64,000 nucleotides of DNA from Ricordea florida (Eukaryota > Cnidaria > Anthozoa > Corallimorpharia > Ricordeidae), in the NCBI GenBank assembly GCA_949710005.1, contig OX453276.1, forward strand, positions 22,954,349 to 23,018,348, read 5' to 3'. Shown piece after piece: positions 24,299 through 35,412 of this stretch. Made by a program: the position numbers and the translations under genes. A model generated the notes under the pieces. It saw only the letters and a list, made by a program, of their open reading frames with translations, made no database searches and was not told the DNA's origin. Each line of letters begins with the position of its first letter. Positions within the stretch are counted from its first letter, which is position 1.

Positions 24299-27200
24299 AA
24301 TTGATAGTAATTCGCAATCGTCTTGTATTTTGGCTGTCAAAATATTTGCTTAAGGCAGCTAATTCTATAGCATACTGCTCAGACAGTACTCAAGTTCATC
24401 AAATCAGTCCTCATTACACAGATTAGTGATGCACATGCAATTTTCACCATCTTGTAGCAATTAAAATGTAATTTAAAATCCATTTTATGTGGTAATGATA
24501 GTCATTTATAATACAAGATAGAATACCAAGAGATGGTTGCAAGGAAGCTCAGCCTTACAGATTTTTGTCAAAACACCATATAAGAGATTGTATGGGCAGA
24601 AGGGCCGTCATCTAGGATCGTAGGTTATCGATTTATTTTGAATAATCTATCTATATGTAATAGTAGGGTATAGACTTAGGTTTAGATAAGGAGTAGGATT
24701 TTAATTGCAATGATTAGATTTCCATGCGATTTAAGGAAACATCTTTTAGTTACTACGGATGCGCACTTCGACGAATTGCCTAAATCCTTAAAAATGAAAG
24801 TTATTCTATGATACCTCGGCCTGCCGAATCTTTGCAATTCTGAAACTTTAAAGATTTGTAGTATTACGACAGGGCAATATCTACGTAAGAAATATAGTTA
24901 ATAATAGTAGTTCGCAATCGTCTTCTATTTTGGCTGTCAAGATATTTGCTTAAGGCAGCTAATTCTATAGCATACTTCCCAGACAGTAGTCAAGTTAATT
25001 AAATCAGTGCTCATTACACAGATTAGTGATGCACATTCAATTTTCACCATCTTGTAGCAATTAAAATGTAATTTAAAATCCATTTGATGTGGTAATGATA
25101 GTCATTTATAATACAAGATAGAATACCAGAAGAGTTTTGCAAGGAAGCTCAGCCTTACAGATTTTTGTCAAAACACCATATAAGAGATTGTATGGGCAGA
25201 AGGGCCGTCTTCTAGGATCGTTGGTTATTGATTTATTTTGAATGTTCTATCTATAAGTAATAGTAGGGTATAGTCTTAGGTTTAGATAAGGAGTAGGATT
25301 TTAATTGCAATGATTAGATTTCCATGCGATTTAAGGAAAGAACTTTTAGTTACTACGGATGCGCACTTCAACCAATTGCCTAAATCCTTTAAAATCAAAG
25401 TTATTCTATGACACCCCGGCCTGCCGAATCTTTGCAATTCTTAAAATTTAAAGATTTGTAGTATTACGACAAGGCAATATCTACGTAAGAAATCAAATTG
25501 ATAGTAATTTGCAATCGTCTTGTATATTGGCTGTCAAGATATTTGCTTAAGGCAGCTAATTCTATAGCATACTGCTCAGACACTACTCAAGTTCATCAAA
25601 TCAGTCCTCATTACACAGATTAGTGATGCAAATGCAATTTTCGCCATCTTGTAGCAATTAAAATGTAATTTAAAATCCATTTTATGTCGTAATGATAGTC
25701 ATTTATAATACAAGATTGAATACCAAGAGATGGTTGCAAGAAAGCTCAGCCTTACAGATTTTTGTCAAAACACCATATAAGAGATTGTATGGGCAGAAAA
25801 GGCGTCATCTAGGATCGTAGGTTATCGATTTATTTTAAATGTTCTATCTATATGTGATAGTAGGGTATAGACTCAGGTTTAGATAACGAGTACGATTTTA
25901 ATTGCAATGATTAGATTTTTCATGCGATTTAAGAAAAGAATTTTTGAGTTACTACGCATGCGCACTTCGACCAATTGCCTAAATCCTTTAAAATGAAAGT
26001 TATTCTATGATACCTCGGCCTGCCGAATCTTTGCAATTCTGAAACTTTGAAGATTTGTAGTATTACGACAGGGCAATATCTACGTAAGAAATCAAATTGA
26101 TAGTGATTCGCAATCGTATTGTATTTTGGCTGTAAAGATATTTGCTTAAGGCAGCTAATTCTATAGCATACTGCTCAGACAGTACTCAAGTTCATGAAAT
26201 CAGTCCTCATTACACAGATTAGTGATGCACATGCAATTTTGACCATCTTGTAGCAATTAATTTGTAATTTAAAATCCATTTTATGTCGTAATGATAGTCA
26301 TTTATAATACAAGATAGAATACCAAGAGACGGTTGCAAGGAAGCTCAGCCTTAAAGATTTTTGTGAAAACACAATATAAGAGATTGTATGTGCAGAAGGG
26401 CCCTTATCTAAAATCGTAGGTTATCGATTCATTTTAAATGTTCTATCTATATGTAATAGTAGGGTATAGACTCAGGTTTAGATGACGAGTACGATTTTAA
26501 TTGCAATGGTTAGATTTCAATGCGATTTAAGAAAAGAACTTTCAGTTACTACGCATGCGCACTTTGACCAATTGCCTAAATCCTTTAAAATGAAGGTTAT
26601 TCTATGATTCCTCGGCCTGCCGAATCTTTCCATTATTGAATCTTTGAAGCTTTGTAGCATTACGACAGGGCAATATCTACGTAAGAAATCAAATTGATAG
26701 TAATTTGCAATCGGAATTTATTTTGGCTGTCAAGATATTTTCTTAAGGCAGCTAATTCTATAGCATACTGCTCATACAGTACTCAAGTTCATTAAATCAG
26801 TCCTCATTACACAGATTAGTGATGCACTTGCAATTTTCACCATCTTGTAGCAATTAAAATGTAATTTAAAATTTATTTTATGTCGTAATGATAGTCATTT
26901 ATAATACAAGATAGAATACCAAGAGATGGTTGCCAGGCAGCTCAGCCTTACAGATTTTTGTCAAAACACCATATAAGAGATTGTATGGGCAGAAGGGCCG
27001 TCATCTAGGATCGTAGGTTATCGATTCATTTTGAATGTTCTATCTATATGTAATAGTAGGGTTTAGAGTTTAGGTTAAGATAACAAGTACGATTTTAATT
27101 GCAATGATTAGATTTCCATGCGATTTAAGGTAAGAACTTTTAGTTACTACGCATGCGCACTTCGACCAATTGCCTAAATCCTTTAAAATCAAAGTTATTC

Positions 27201-30200
27201 TATTATACCTTGGCCTGCCGAATCTTTGCAATTCTGAAACTTTGAAGATTTGTAGTATTACGACAGGGCAATATCTACGTAAGAAATCAACTTGATAGTA
27301 ATTCGCAATAGTCTTTATTTTGCCTGTCAAGATATATGCTTAAGGCAGCTAATTCTATAGCCTACTGCTCAGACAGTACTTAAGTTCATCAAATCAGTCC
27401 TCATTACACAGATTAGTGATGCACATGCAATTCTCACCATCTTGTAGCAATTAAAATGTAATTTAAAATCCATTTTATGTCGTAATGATAGTCATTTATA
27501 ATAAAAGATAGAATACCAAGAGATGGATGCAAGGAAGGTCAGCCTTACAGATTTTTGTCAAAACACCATATAAGAGATTGTATGGGCAGAAGGGCCGTCA
27601 TCTAGGATCGTAGGTTATCGATTCATTTTGAATGTTCTATCTATATGTAATAGTAGGGTATAGACTCAGGTTTAGATAACAAGTACGATTTTAATTGCAA
27701 TGATTAGATTTCCATGCGATTTAAGGAAAGAACTTTTAGTTACTACGCATGCGCACCTCGAACAATTGCTTACATCCTTTAAAATCAAAGTTATTCTATG
27801 ATACCTCGGCCTGCCGAATCTTTGCAATTGTGAAACTTTAAAGATTTGTAGTATTACGACAGGGCAATATCTACGTAAGAAATCAACTTGATAGTAATTC
27901 GCAATAGTCTTGTATTTTGCCTGTCAAGATATATGATAAGGGCAGCCAATTCTATAGCATACTGCTCAGACAGTACTTAAGTTCATCAAATCAGTCCTTA
28001 TTACACAGATTAGTGATGCACTTGCAATTTTCACCATCTTGTAGCAATTAAAATGTAATTTAAAATCCATTTTATGTCGTAATAATAGTCATTTATAATA
28101 CAAGATAGAATACAAAGAGATGGTTGCAAGGAAGCTCAGCCTTACAGATTTTTGTCAAAACACCATATAAGAGATTGTATGGGCAAAAGGGCCGTCATCT
28201 AGGATCGTAGGTTATCGATTCATTTTGAATGTTTTATCTATATGTAATAGTAGGGTATAGATCTTAGGTTTAGATAACGAGTACGATTTTAATTGCAATG
28301 ATTAGATTTCCACGCGATTTAAGGAAAGAACTTTTAGTTACTAGGCATGCGCACTTCGACCAATTGCCTAAATCCTTAAAAATGAAAGTTATTCTATGAT
28401 ACCTCGGTCTGCCGAATCTTTGCAATTCTGAAACTTTGAATATTTTAAGTATTACGACAGCGCAAAATCTACGTAAGAAATCAACTTGATAGTAGTTCGC
28501 AATAGTCTTGTATTTTGCCTGTCAAGATATATGATAAGGGCAGCCAATTCTATAGCATACTGCTCAGACAGTACTCAAGTTCATCAAATCAGTCCTCATT
28601 ACACAGATTAGTGATGCACATGCAATTTTCACCATCTTGTAGCAATTAAAATGTAATTTAAAATCCATTTTATGTGGTAATGATAGTCATTTATAATACA
28701 AGATAGAATACCACGAGATGGTTGCAAGGAAGCTCAGCCTTACAGATTGTTGTCAGAACACCATATAAGAGATTGTATGGGCAGAAGGGCCGTCATCTAG
28801 GATCGTAGGTTATCGATTTTTTTTGAATGATCTATCTATATGTAATAGTAGGGTATAGACTTAGGTTTAGATAAGGAGTAGGACTTTAATTGCAATGATT
28901 AGTTTTCCATGCGATTTAAGGAAACAACTTTTAGTTACTACGGATGCGCACTTCGACCAATTGCCTAAATCCTTTAAAATCAAAGTTATTCTATGATACC
29001 TTGGCCCGCCGAATCTTTGCAATTCTTAAACTTTGAAGATTTGTAGTATTACGACAGGGCAATATCTACGTAAGAAATCAACTTGATAGTAATTCGCAAT
29101 AGTCTTTATTTTGCCTGTCAAGATATATGCTCAAGGCAGCTAATTCTATAGCCTACTGCTCAGACAGTACTTAAGTTCATCAAATCAGTCCTCATTACAC
29201 AGATTAGTGATGCACATGCAATTCTCACCATCTTGTAGCAATTAAAATGTAATTTAAAATCCATTTTATGTCGTAATGATAGTCATTTATAATAAAAGAT
29301 AGAATACCAAGAGATGGATGCAAGGAAGGTCAGCCTTACAGATTTTTGTCAAAACACCATATAAGAGATTGTATGGGCAGAAGGGCCGTCATCTAGGATC
29401 GTAGGTTATCGATTCAAAGTCACTTTCAAATTGTCAACCTGGGAGACAACTCAGGCTCCACAACAACAAAAAAAATATTTTGAATATTTTTTAAATAAAT
29501 TAGTGGTTTTTAAAAGTATTTAAGGGTTCGTATTGATGACTGTTGTTGTTTCTGTCTTGTGTAGGTTAAATGTTCTATCTATATGTAATAGTAGGGTATA
29601 GACTCAGGTTTAGATAACAAGTACGATTTTAATTGCAATGATTAGATTTCCATGCGATTTAAGGAAAGAACTTTTAGTTACTACGCATGCGCACCTCGAC
29701 CAATTGCTTACATCATTTAAAATCAAAGTTATTCTATGATACCTCGGCCTGCCGAATCTTTGCAATTGTGAAACTTTAAAGATTTGTAGTATTACGACAG
29801 GGCAATATCTACGTAAGAAATCAACTTGATAGTAATTCGCAATAGTCTTGTATTTTGCCTGTCAAGATATATGATAAGGGCAGCCAATTCTATAGCATAC
29901 TGCTCAGACAGTACTTAAGTTCATCAAATCAGTCCTTATTACACAGATTAGTGATGCACTTGCAATTTTCATCATCTTGTAGCAATTAAAATGTAATTTA
30001 AAATCCATTTTATGTCGTAATGATAGTCATTTTTAATACAAGATAGAATACCAAGAGATGGTTGCAAGGAAGGTCAGCCTTACAGATTTTTGTCAAAACA
30101 CCATATAAGAGATTGTATGGGCAGAAGGGCCGTCATCTAGGATCGTAGGTTATCGATTCATTTTGAATGTTTTATCTATATGTAATAGTAGGGTATAGAT

Positions 30201-33200
30201 CTTAGGTTTAGATAACGAGTACGATTTTAATTGCAATGATTAGATTTCCACGCGATTTAAGGAAAGAACTTTTAGTTACTACGCATGCGCACTACGACCA
30301 CTTGCCCAAATCCTTTAAAATAAAAGTTATTCTATGATACCTCGGACTTCCGAATCTTTGCAATTCTGAAACTTTATAGATTTTCAGTATTACGACAGGG
30401 CAATATCTACGTAAAAAATCAAATTGATAGTAATTCGCAATCGTGTTGTATTTTGGCTGTCAAAATATTTGCTTAAGGCAGCTAATTCTATAGCATACTG
30501 CTCAGACAGTACTCAAGTTCATCAAATCAGTCCTCATTACACAGATTAGTGATGCACATGCAATTTTCACCATCTTGTAGCAATTAAAATGTAATTTAAA
30601 ATCCATTTTATGTGGTAATGATAGTCATTTATAATACAAGATAGAATACCAAGAGATGGTTGCAAGGAAGCTCAGCCTTACAGATTTTTGTCAAAACACC
30701 ATATAAGAGATTGTATGGGCAGAAGGGCCGTCATCTAGGATCGTAGGTTATCGATTTATTTTGAATAATCTATCTATATGTAATAGTAGGGTATAGACTT
30801 AGGTTTAGATAAGGAGTAGGATTTTAATTGCAATGATTAGATTTCCATGCGATTTAAGGAAACAACTTTTAGTTACTACGGATGCGCACTTCGACGAATT
30901 GCCTAAATCCTTAAAAATGAAAGTTATTCTATGATACCTCGGCCTGCCGAATCTTTGCAATTCTGAAACTTTAAAGATTTGTAGTATTACGACAGGGCAA
31001 TATCTACGTAAGAAATATAATTAATAATAGTAGTTCGCAATCGTCTTCTATTTTGGCTGCCAAGATATTTGCTTAAGGCAGCTAATTCTATAGCATACTT
31101 CCCAGACAATAGTCAAGTTAATTAAATCAGTGCTCATTACACAGATTAGTGATGCACATTCAATTTTCACCATCTTGTAGCAATTAAAATGTAATTTAAA
31201 ATCCATTTGATGTGGTAATGATAGTCATTTATAATACAAGATAGAATACCAGAAGATTTTTGCAAGGAAGCTCAGCCTTACAGATTTTTGTCAAAACACC
31301 ATATAAGAGATTGTATGGGCAGAAGGGCCGTCTTCTAGGATCGTTGGTTATTGATTTATTTTGAATGTTCTATCTATAAGTAATAGTAGGGTATAGACTT
31401 AGGTTTAGATAAGGAGTAGGATTTTAATTGCAATGATTAGATTTCCATGCGATTAAGGGAAAAAACTTTTAATTACTACGGATGCGCATTTTAACCAATT
31501 GCCCAAATCCTTTAAAATCAAAGTTAATCTATGATACCTCGGCCTGCCGAATCTTTGCAATTTTGAAACTTTGAAGATTTGTAGTATTACGACAGAGCAA
31601 TATCTACGTAAGAAATCAAATTGATAGTAATTCGCAATCGTCTTGTATATTGGCTGTCGAGATATTTGCTTAAGGCAGCTAATTCTTTTGCTTACTGCTC
31701 AGACAGTACTCATGTTTATTAAATCAGTCCTCATTACACAGATTAGTGATGCACATGCAATTTTCACCATCTTGTAGCAATTAAAATGTAATTTAAAATC
31801 CATTTTATGTGGTAATGATAGTCATTTATAATACAAGATAGAATACCACGAGATGGTTGCAAGGAAGCTCAGCCTTACAGATTGTTGTCAAAACACCATA
31901 TAAGAGATTGTATGGGCAGAAGGGCCGTCATCTAGGATCGTAGGTTATCGATTTATTTTGAATGATCTATCTATATGTAATAGTAGGGTATAGACTTAGG
32001 TTTAGATAAGGAGTAGGATTTTAATTGCAGTGATTAGATTTCCATGCGATTTAAGGAAAGAACTTTTAGTTACTACGGATGCGAACTTCGACCAATTGCC
32101 TAAATCCTTTAAGACGAAAGTTTTTCTATGATACCTCTGCCTGCCGAATCTTTGGAATTCTAAAACTTTAAAGATTTTTAGTATTACGACAGGGCAATAT
32201 CTACGTAAGAAATCAAATTGATAGTAATTCGCAATCGTATTGTATTTTGGCTGTCAAGATATTTGCTTAAGGCAGCTAATTCTATAGCATTCTGCCCAGA
32301 CAGTACCCAAGTTCATCAAATCAGTCCTCTTTACACAGATTAGAGATGCAAATGCAATTTCCACCATCTTGTAGCAATTAAAATGTAATTTAAAATCCAT
32401 TTTATGTCGTAATGATAGTCATTTATAATACAGGATAGAATACCACGAGATGGTTGCAAGGAAGCTCAGCCTTACAGATATTTGTCAAAACACCATATAA
32501 GAGATTGTATGGGCAGAAGGGCCGTCATCTAGGATCGTAGGTTATCGATTCATTTTGAATGTTCTATCTATATGTAATAGTAGGGTATAGACTCAGGTTT
32601 AGATAACAAGTACGATTTTAATTGCAATGATTAGATTTCCACGCGATTAAGGGAAAGAACCCTTAGTTACTACGCATGCGCACTTCGACCAATTGCCTAA
32701 ATCCTTTAAAACGAAAGTTATTCTATGATACCTCTGCCTGCCGAATCTTTGCAATTCTGAAACTTAAAAGATTTGTATTATTACGAATGGCAATATCTAC
32801 GTAAGAAATCAAATTGATAGTAATTTGCAATCGTATTGTACTTTGGCTGTCAAGATATTTGCTTACTGCAGCTAATTCTATAGCATACTTCCCGGGCAGT
32901 ACTCAAGTTCATCAAATCAGTCCTCATTACACAGATTAGTGATGCACATGCAATTTTCACATTCTTGTAGCAATTAAAATGTAATTTAAAATCCATTTTA
33001 TGTGGTAATGATAGTCATTTATAATACAAGATAGAATACCAAGAGACGGTTGCAAGGAAGCTCAGCCTTACAGATTTTTGTCAAAACACCATATAAGAGA
33101 TTGTATGGGCAGAAGGGCCGTCTTTTAGGATCGTTGGTTATCGATTCATTTTGAATGTTCTATCTATATGTAATAGTAGGGTATAGACTCAGGTTTAGAT

Positions 33201-33601
33201 GACGAGTACGATTTTAATTGCAATGATTATATTTCAACGCGAGTTAAGGAAACAAGTTTTAGTTACTACGCATGCGCATGTCGACCAATTGCCCAAATCC
33301 TTTAAATTAAAAGTTATTCTCTGATACGTCGGCCTTCCGAATCTTTGCAATTCTGAAATTTTAAAGATTTGTAGTATTAGGACAGGGCAATATCTACGTA
33401 AGAAATCAAATTGATAGTAATTCGCAATCGTATTGTATTTTGGCTGTCAAGATATTTGCTTAAGGCAGCTAATTCTATAGCATACTGCTCAGACAGTACT
33501 TAAGTTTATCAAATCAGTCCTCATTACACAGTTTAGTGATGCACATGCAATTTTCACCATCTTGTAGCAATTAAAATGTAATTTAAAATCCATTTTATGT
33601 G
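24299..33601. repeat. 597-bp satellite array, block C
   Basis: About 15.3 monomers of the same satellite in the same orientation, resuming at AATTGATAGTAATTCGC. Many monomers carry variant combinations also seen in block B; for example 27060-27870 closely follows 15460-16280, including the CTTTATTTTGCC and GCCTACTGCTC variants. Arrays on the two sides of the gene island therefore share history. The block is interrupted by about 153 bp of unrelated sequence at 29417 and ends at the CACTA-like element. Confidence 0.95.
29417..29569. other. Unrelated insertion of about 153 bp in a satellite monomer
   Basis: A monomer is interrupted after GGTTATCGATTCA and resumes at AATGTTCTATC, losing a few satellite bases. 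The insert contains an A-run, a T/A-rich centre and CTGTTGTTGTTTCTGTC. GTAGGTTA occurs at both edges (29401 and 29561), which could be a duplication at insertion or a filler-DNA repair product. No terminal inverted repeat is obvious. Confidence 0.55.
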
Positions 33602-33992
33602 CACAAGGAGAAAAAGAACATTTAAGCAGTCTTAAACAGAAATTAATCTTGGCTTAAAGTTATGTTTACTACAATTAATTACAGGTTTAAGAACTTAAAA
33701 ATATGTTTAATTTCAACTTAAACCCGCCTTAAACACCCTTAAGGCTAAAGCTTAATGCATGTTTAAGTGACCATTAAATACAACCAAAATATCTTCTGAC
33801 TTTTACATTATGTTTAATTAGAACCTTAAACACATTCTAAATGTGTGTAAAAGTCATGTTTAAGGGTAATTAAATGATCATAATTATATTGTAATTTTAA
33901 AATCTTCACCTTTATCTTTTCGGCCATATTCATTTCATAAGCATCTTTTAATTCACCCACCAAATTTATTCCTTCATAGACACTGGTGTTTT

Positions 33993-34367
33993 TTACTTGG
34001 TCATTACATGTACAGTGTATATTTCATTTGTTGTTGTATTGTTTGTTGCTTTGTAGCAAACCCACCCAGGCTTGCAGTAAACTTGTTTGATTATTTCAAT
34101 AGTAGAACTCCGCCGTGAATTTCTCAAACCACGTAGGTTGCCCTGCTTCTCCTTCTTTTGCAATTCGTTTCTTAATCTTTCATTCCCCTGTCGCAGGCTT
34201 GCATTGGCATCCTCGAGTCTCTTTTGACTGTCACAAATCGTATCCATTCTTCCGCTCATCCTTTCAATAATAAGAAGCTGTCGTTCCTGTTGAGCACCTA
34301 GTAAAGTCATAATTACCGAAAACAGTGAACTGTAACCAAATGTAAAAAACGATCGATCACACGGCAA
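33993..34367 (-). CDS. Small coiled-coil ORF inside the CACTA-like element
   Basis: This 124-residue frame has a hydrophobic beginning, then an acidic/basic heptad-like stretch from about residue 27 to 85 (LLIIERMSGRM, then RLRNELQKKEK), consistent with a coiled coil, and a polar tail. The frame is kept in the second copy until the Polinton insertion point, where its end is replaced. It starts just inside a stretch with CCAAT and octamer motifs, so it may be a captured promoter plus first exon. I do not recognise the family, and protein expression is uncertain. Confidence 0.35.
   Translation of the reverse strand: MPCDRSFFTFGYSSLFSVIMTLLGAQQERQLLIIERMSGRMDTICDSQKRLEDANASLRQGNERLRNELQKKEKQGNLRGLRNSRRSSTIEIIKQVYCKPGWVCYKATNNTTTNEIYTVHVMTK
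34086..34091. other. Empty Polinton target site TTTGAT
   Basis: In copy 1 the sequence ACTTGTTTGATTATTTC is continuous. In copy 2 the same TTTGAT is present twice, flanking the Polinton (45016-45021 and 58523-58528). Copy 1 is therefore the pre-insertion allele of the site. Confidence 0.92.
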
Positions 34368-34532
34368 GAAACGAAGCTAGAATGCGAACTTCCAAATGAC
34401 ACTTACTACATGAAACATACATCCCGCGATCGACACTCTCGCCTTCTGATTGGCTTACTATCGAAAACCAACCAATTGCAATGAAGCAGAAAAACCAAAT
34501 GCAAATTACACTTGAGATAACAATAGGGCCAT
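34368..34532 (-). promoter_or_regulatory. Possible captured promoter within the CACTA-like element
   Basis: Upstream of the coiled-coil ORF on the minus strand lie an ATGCAAAT octamer at 34499-34506, a GATTGGC (inverted CCAAT type) at 34448-34454, CCAATTG near 34472, and a CpG-richer stretch around 34425-34440. This composition differs from the AT-rich subterminal parts. Promoter activity is inferred only from motif content. Confidence 0.3.
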
Positions 34533-34814
34533 TCATTGCTCTTGCCGCAAATTAGCCATTACCGATTGCGGTTTTCTTTGATAATCAACAAAAAGGCCGA
34601 AGATTATCCTGAAACAAGTTTCGTCGCAAACACTCCAAGCCCTTTCTTCTGTGATAAGTGGAAACTTGCGGAAAGTCCTTTGCACATTCATCTTCGTATC
34701 GTCGTCACACAAAAACGAAATGTTCTTCTCAATCGCTAAAGCGTCGCCGTCGGCGATTGTGGATTTCCGATGAATGTGATGAACAAGATATATTTTTAGT
34801 AGCACCAGTATCAA
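34533..34814 (-). CDS. Short ORF of unknown nature in the CACTA-like element
   Basis: A 93-residue frame, identical in both copies of the element (here and at 58970-59251). It begins with a hydrophobic stretch and has no motif I can name. Conservation between copies reflects their recent common origin and is not evidence of selection. It may be part of a captured gene piece or a chance frame. Confidence 0.22.
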   Translation of the reverse strand: MILVLLKIYLVHHIHRKSTIADGDALAIEKNISFLCDDDTKMNVQRTFRKFPLITEERAWSVCDETCFRIIFGLFVDYQRKPQSVMANLRQEQ

Positions 34815-35412
34815 AATTTTGATGCATAAGCTAATAAAGGTACATGACTATATTAGATTGTATGGACATGGAGACTACATATACGGATAGAATTAAAGTT
34901 TCTTTATTCATTTGTCTTAGTGTGATTAGTGAAATATGGTCATTTTTCTTGCCCTGTAGGTTGCAGATGATATTTTTTCTTAACTGATTATATTCCTTTT
35001 TTATTGAACTGAGTTCAAAATGTCAAGACACCTTTATATTTCTTTCATGTTTTGGTGTTATGATTCGTTTATGGAGAAGAGACAATTTAAAAATACTTAA
35101 GCAATGAAGTGCATAGTGATGTTACACACTGGACAATTTTAATTCTTACTATTCCTGTTATACATCAATAAATAGTCATTTATGGGAACCAAAACACAAC
35201 CATTAATTTAGAGAATGTCTAATCTCCATTTCAGGAACTTAAATGGCTTCAGGTGTATAATGTATGTTTCAGGGGCACTTAAACCCCACTATGACAATAG
35301 CATTGATTTAAGTGATGTTTTAAACAATTAAACTAGACTTAAATGTGGACCCAAGTTCTAGGGTTGTTTAATGAAACTTAAATGTGATTAAAATGTGGAT
35401 TTTGGTCTAGTG

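Larger units (their letters stand above)
33602..35412. mobile_element. Non-autonomous CACTA-like DNA transposon, copy 1 (1,811 bp)
   Basis: The element starts CACAAGG and ends CTAGTG (CACTAG on the other strand). It is flanked by GTG at 33599-33601 and 35413-35415, where an uninterrupted monomer has GTG once. CAC termini with a 3-bp duplication fit the CACTA/EnSpm superfamily. Both subterminal regions (about 33610-33880 and 35210-35400) are dense in TTTAAG/CTTAAA and TGTTTAA motifs in both orientations, like subterminal transposase-binding arrays. There is no transposase. The centre (about 33990-34815) looks different, with more CpG and two short minus-strand frames, and may be captured host sequence. 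Confidence 0.75.
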
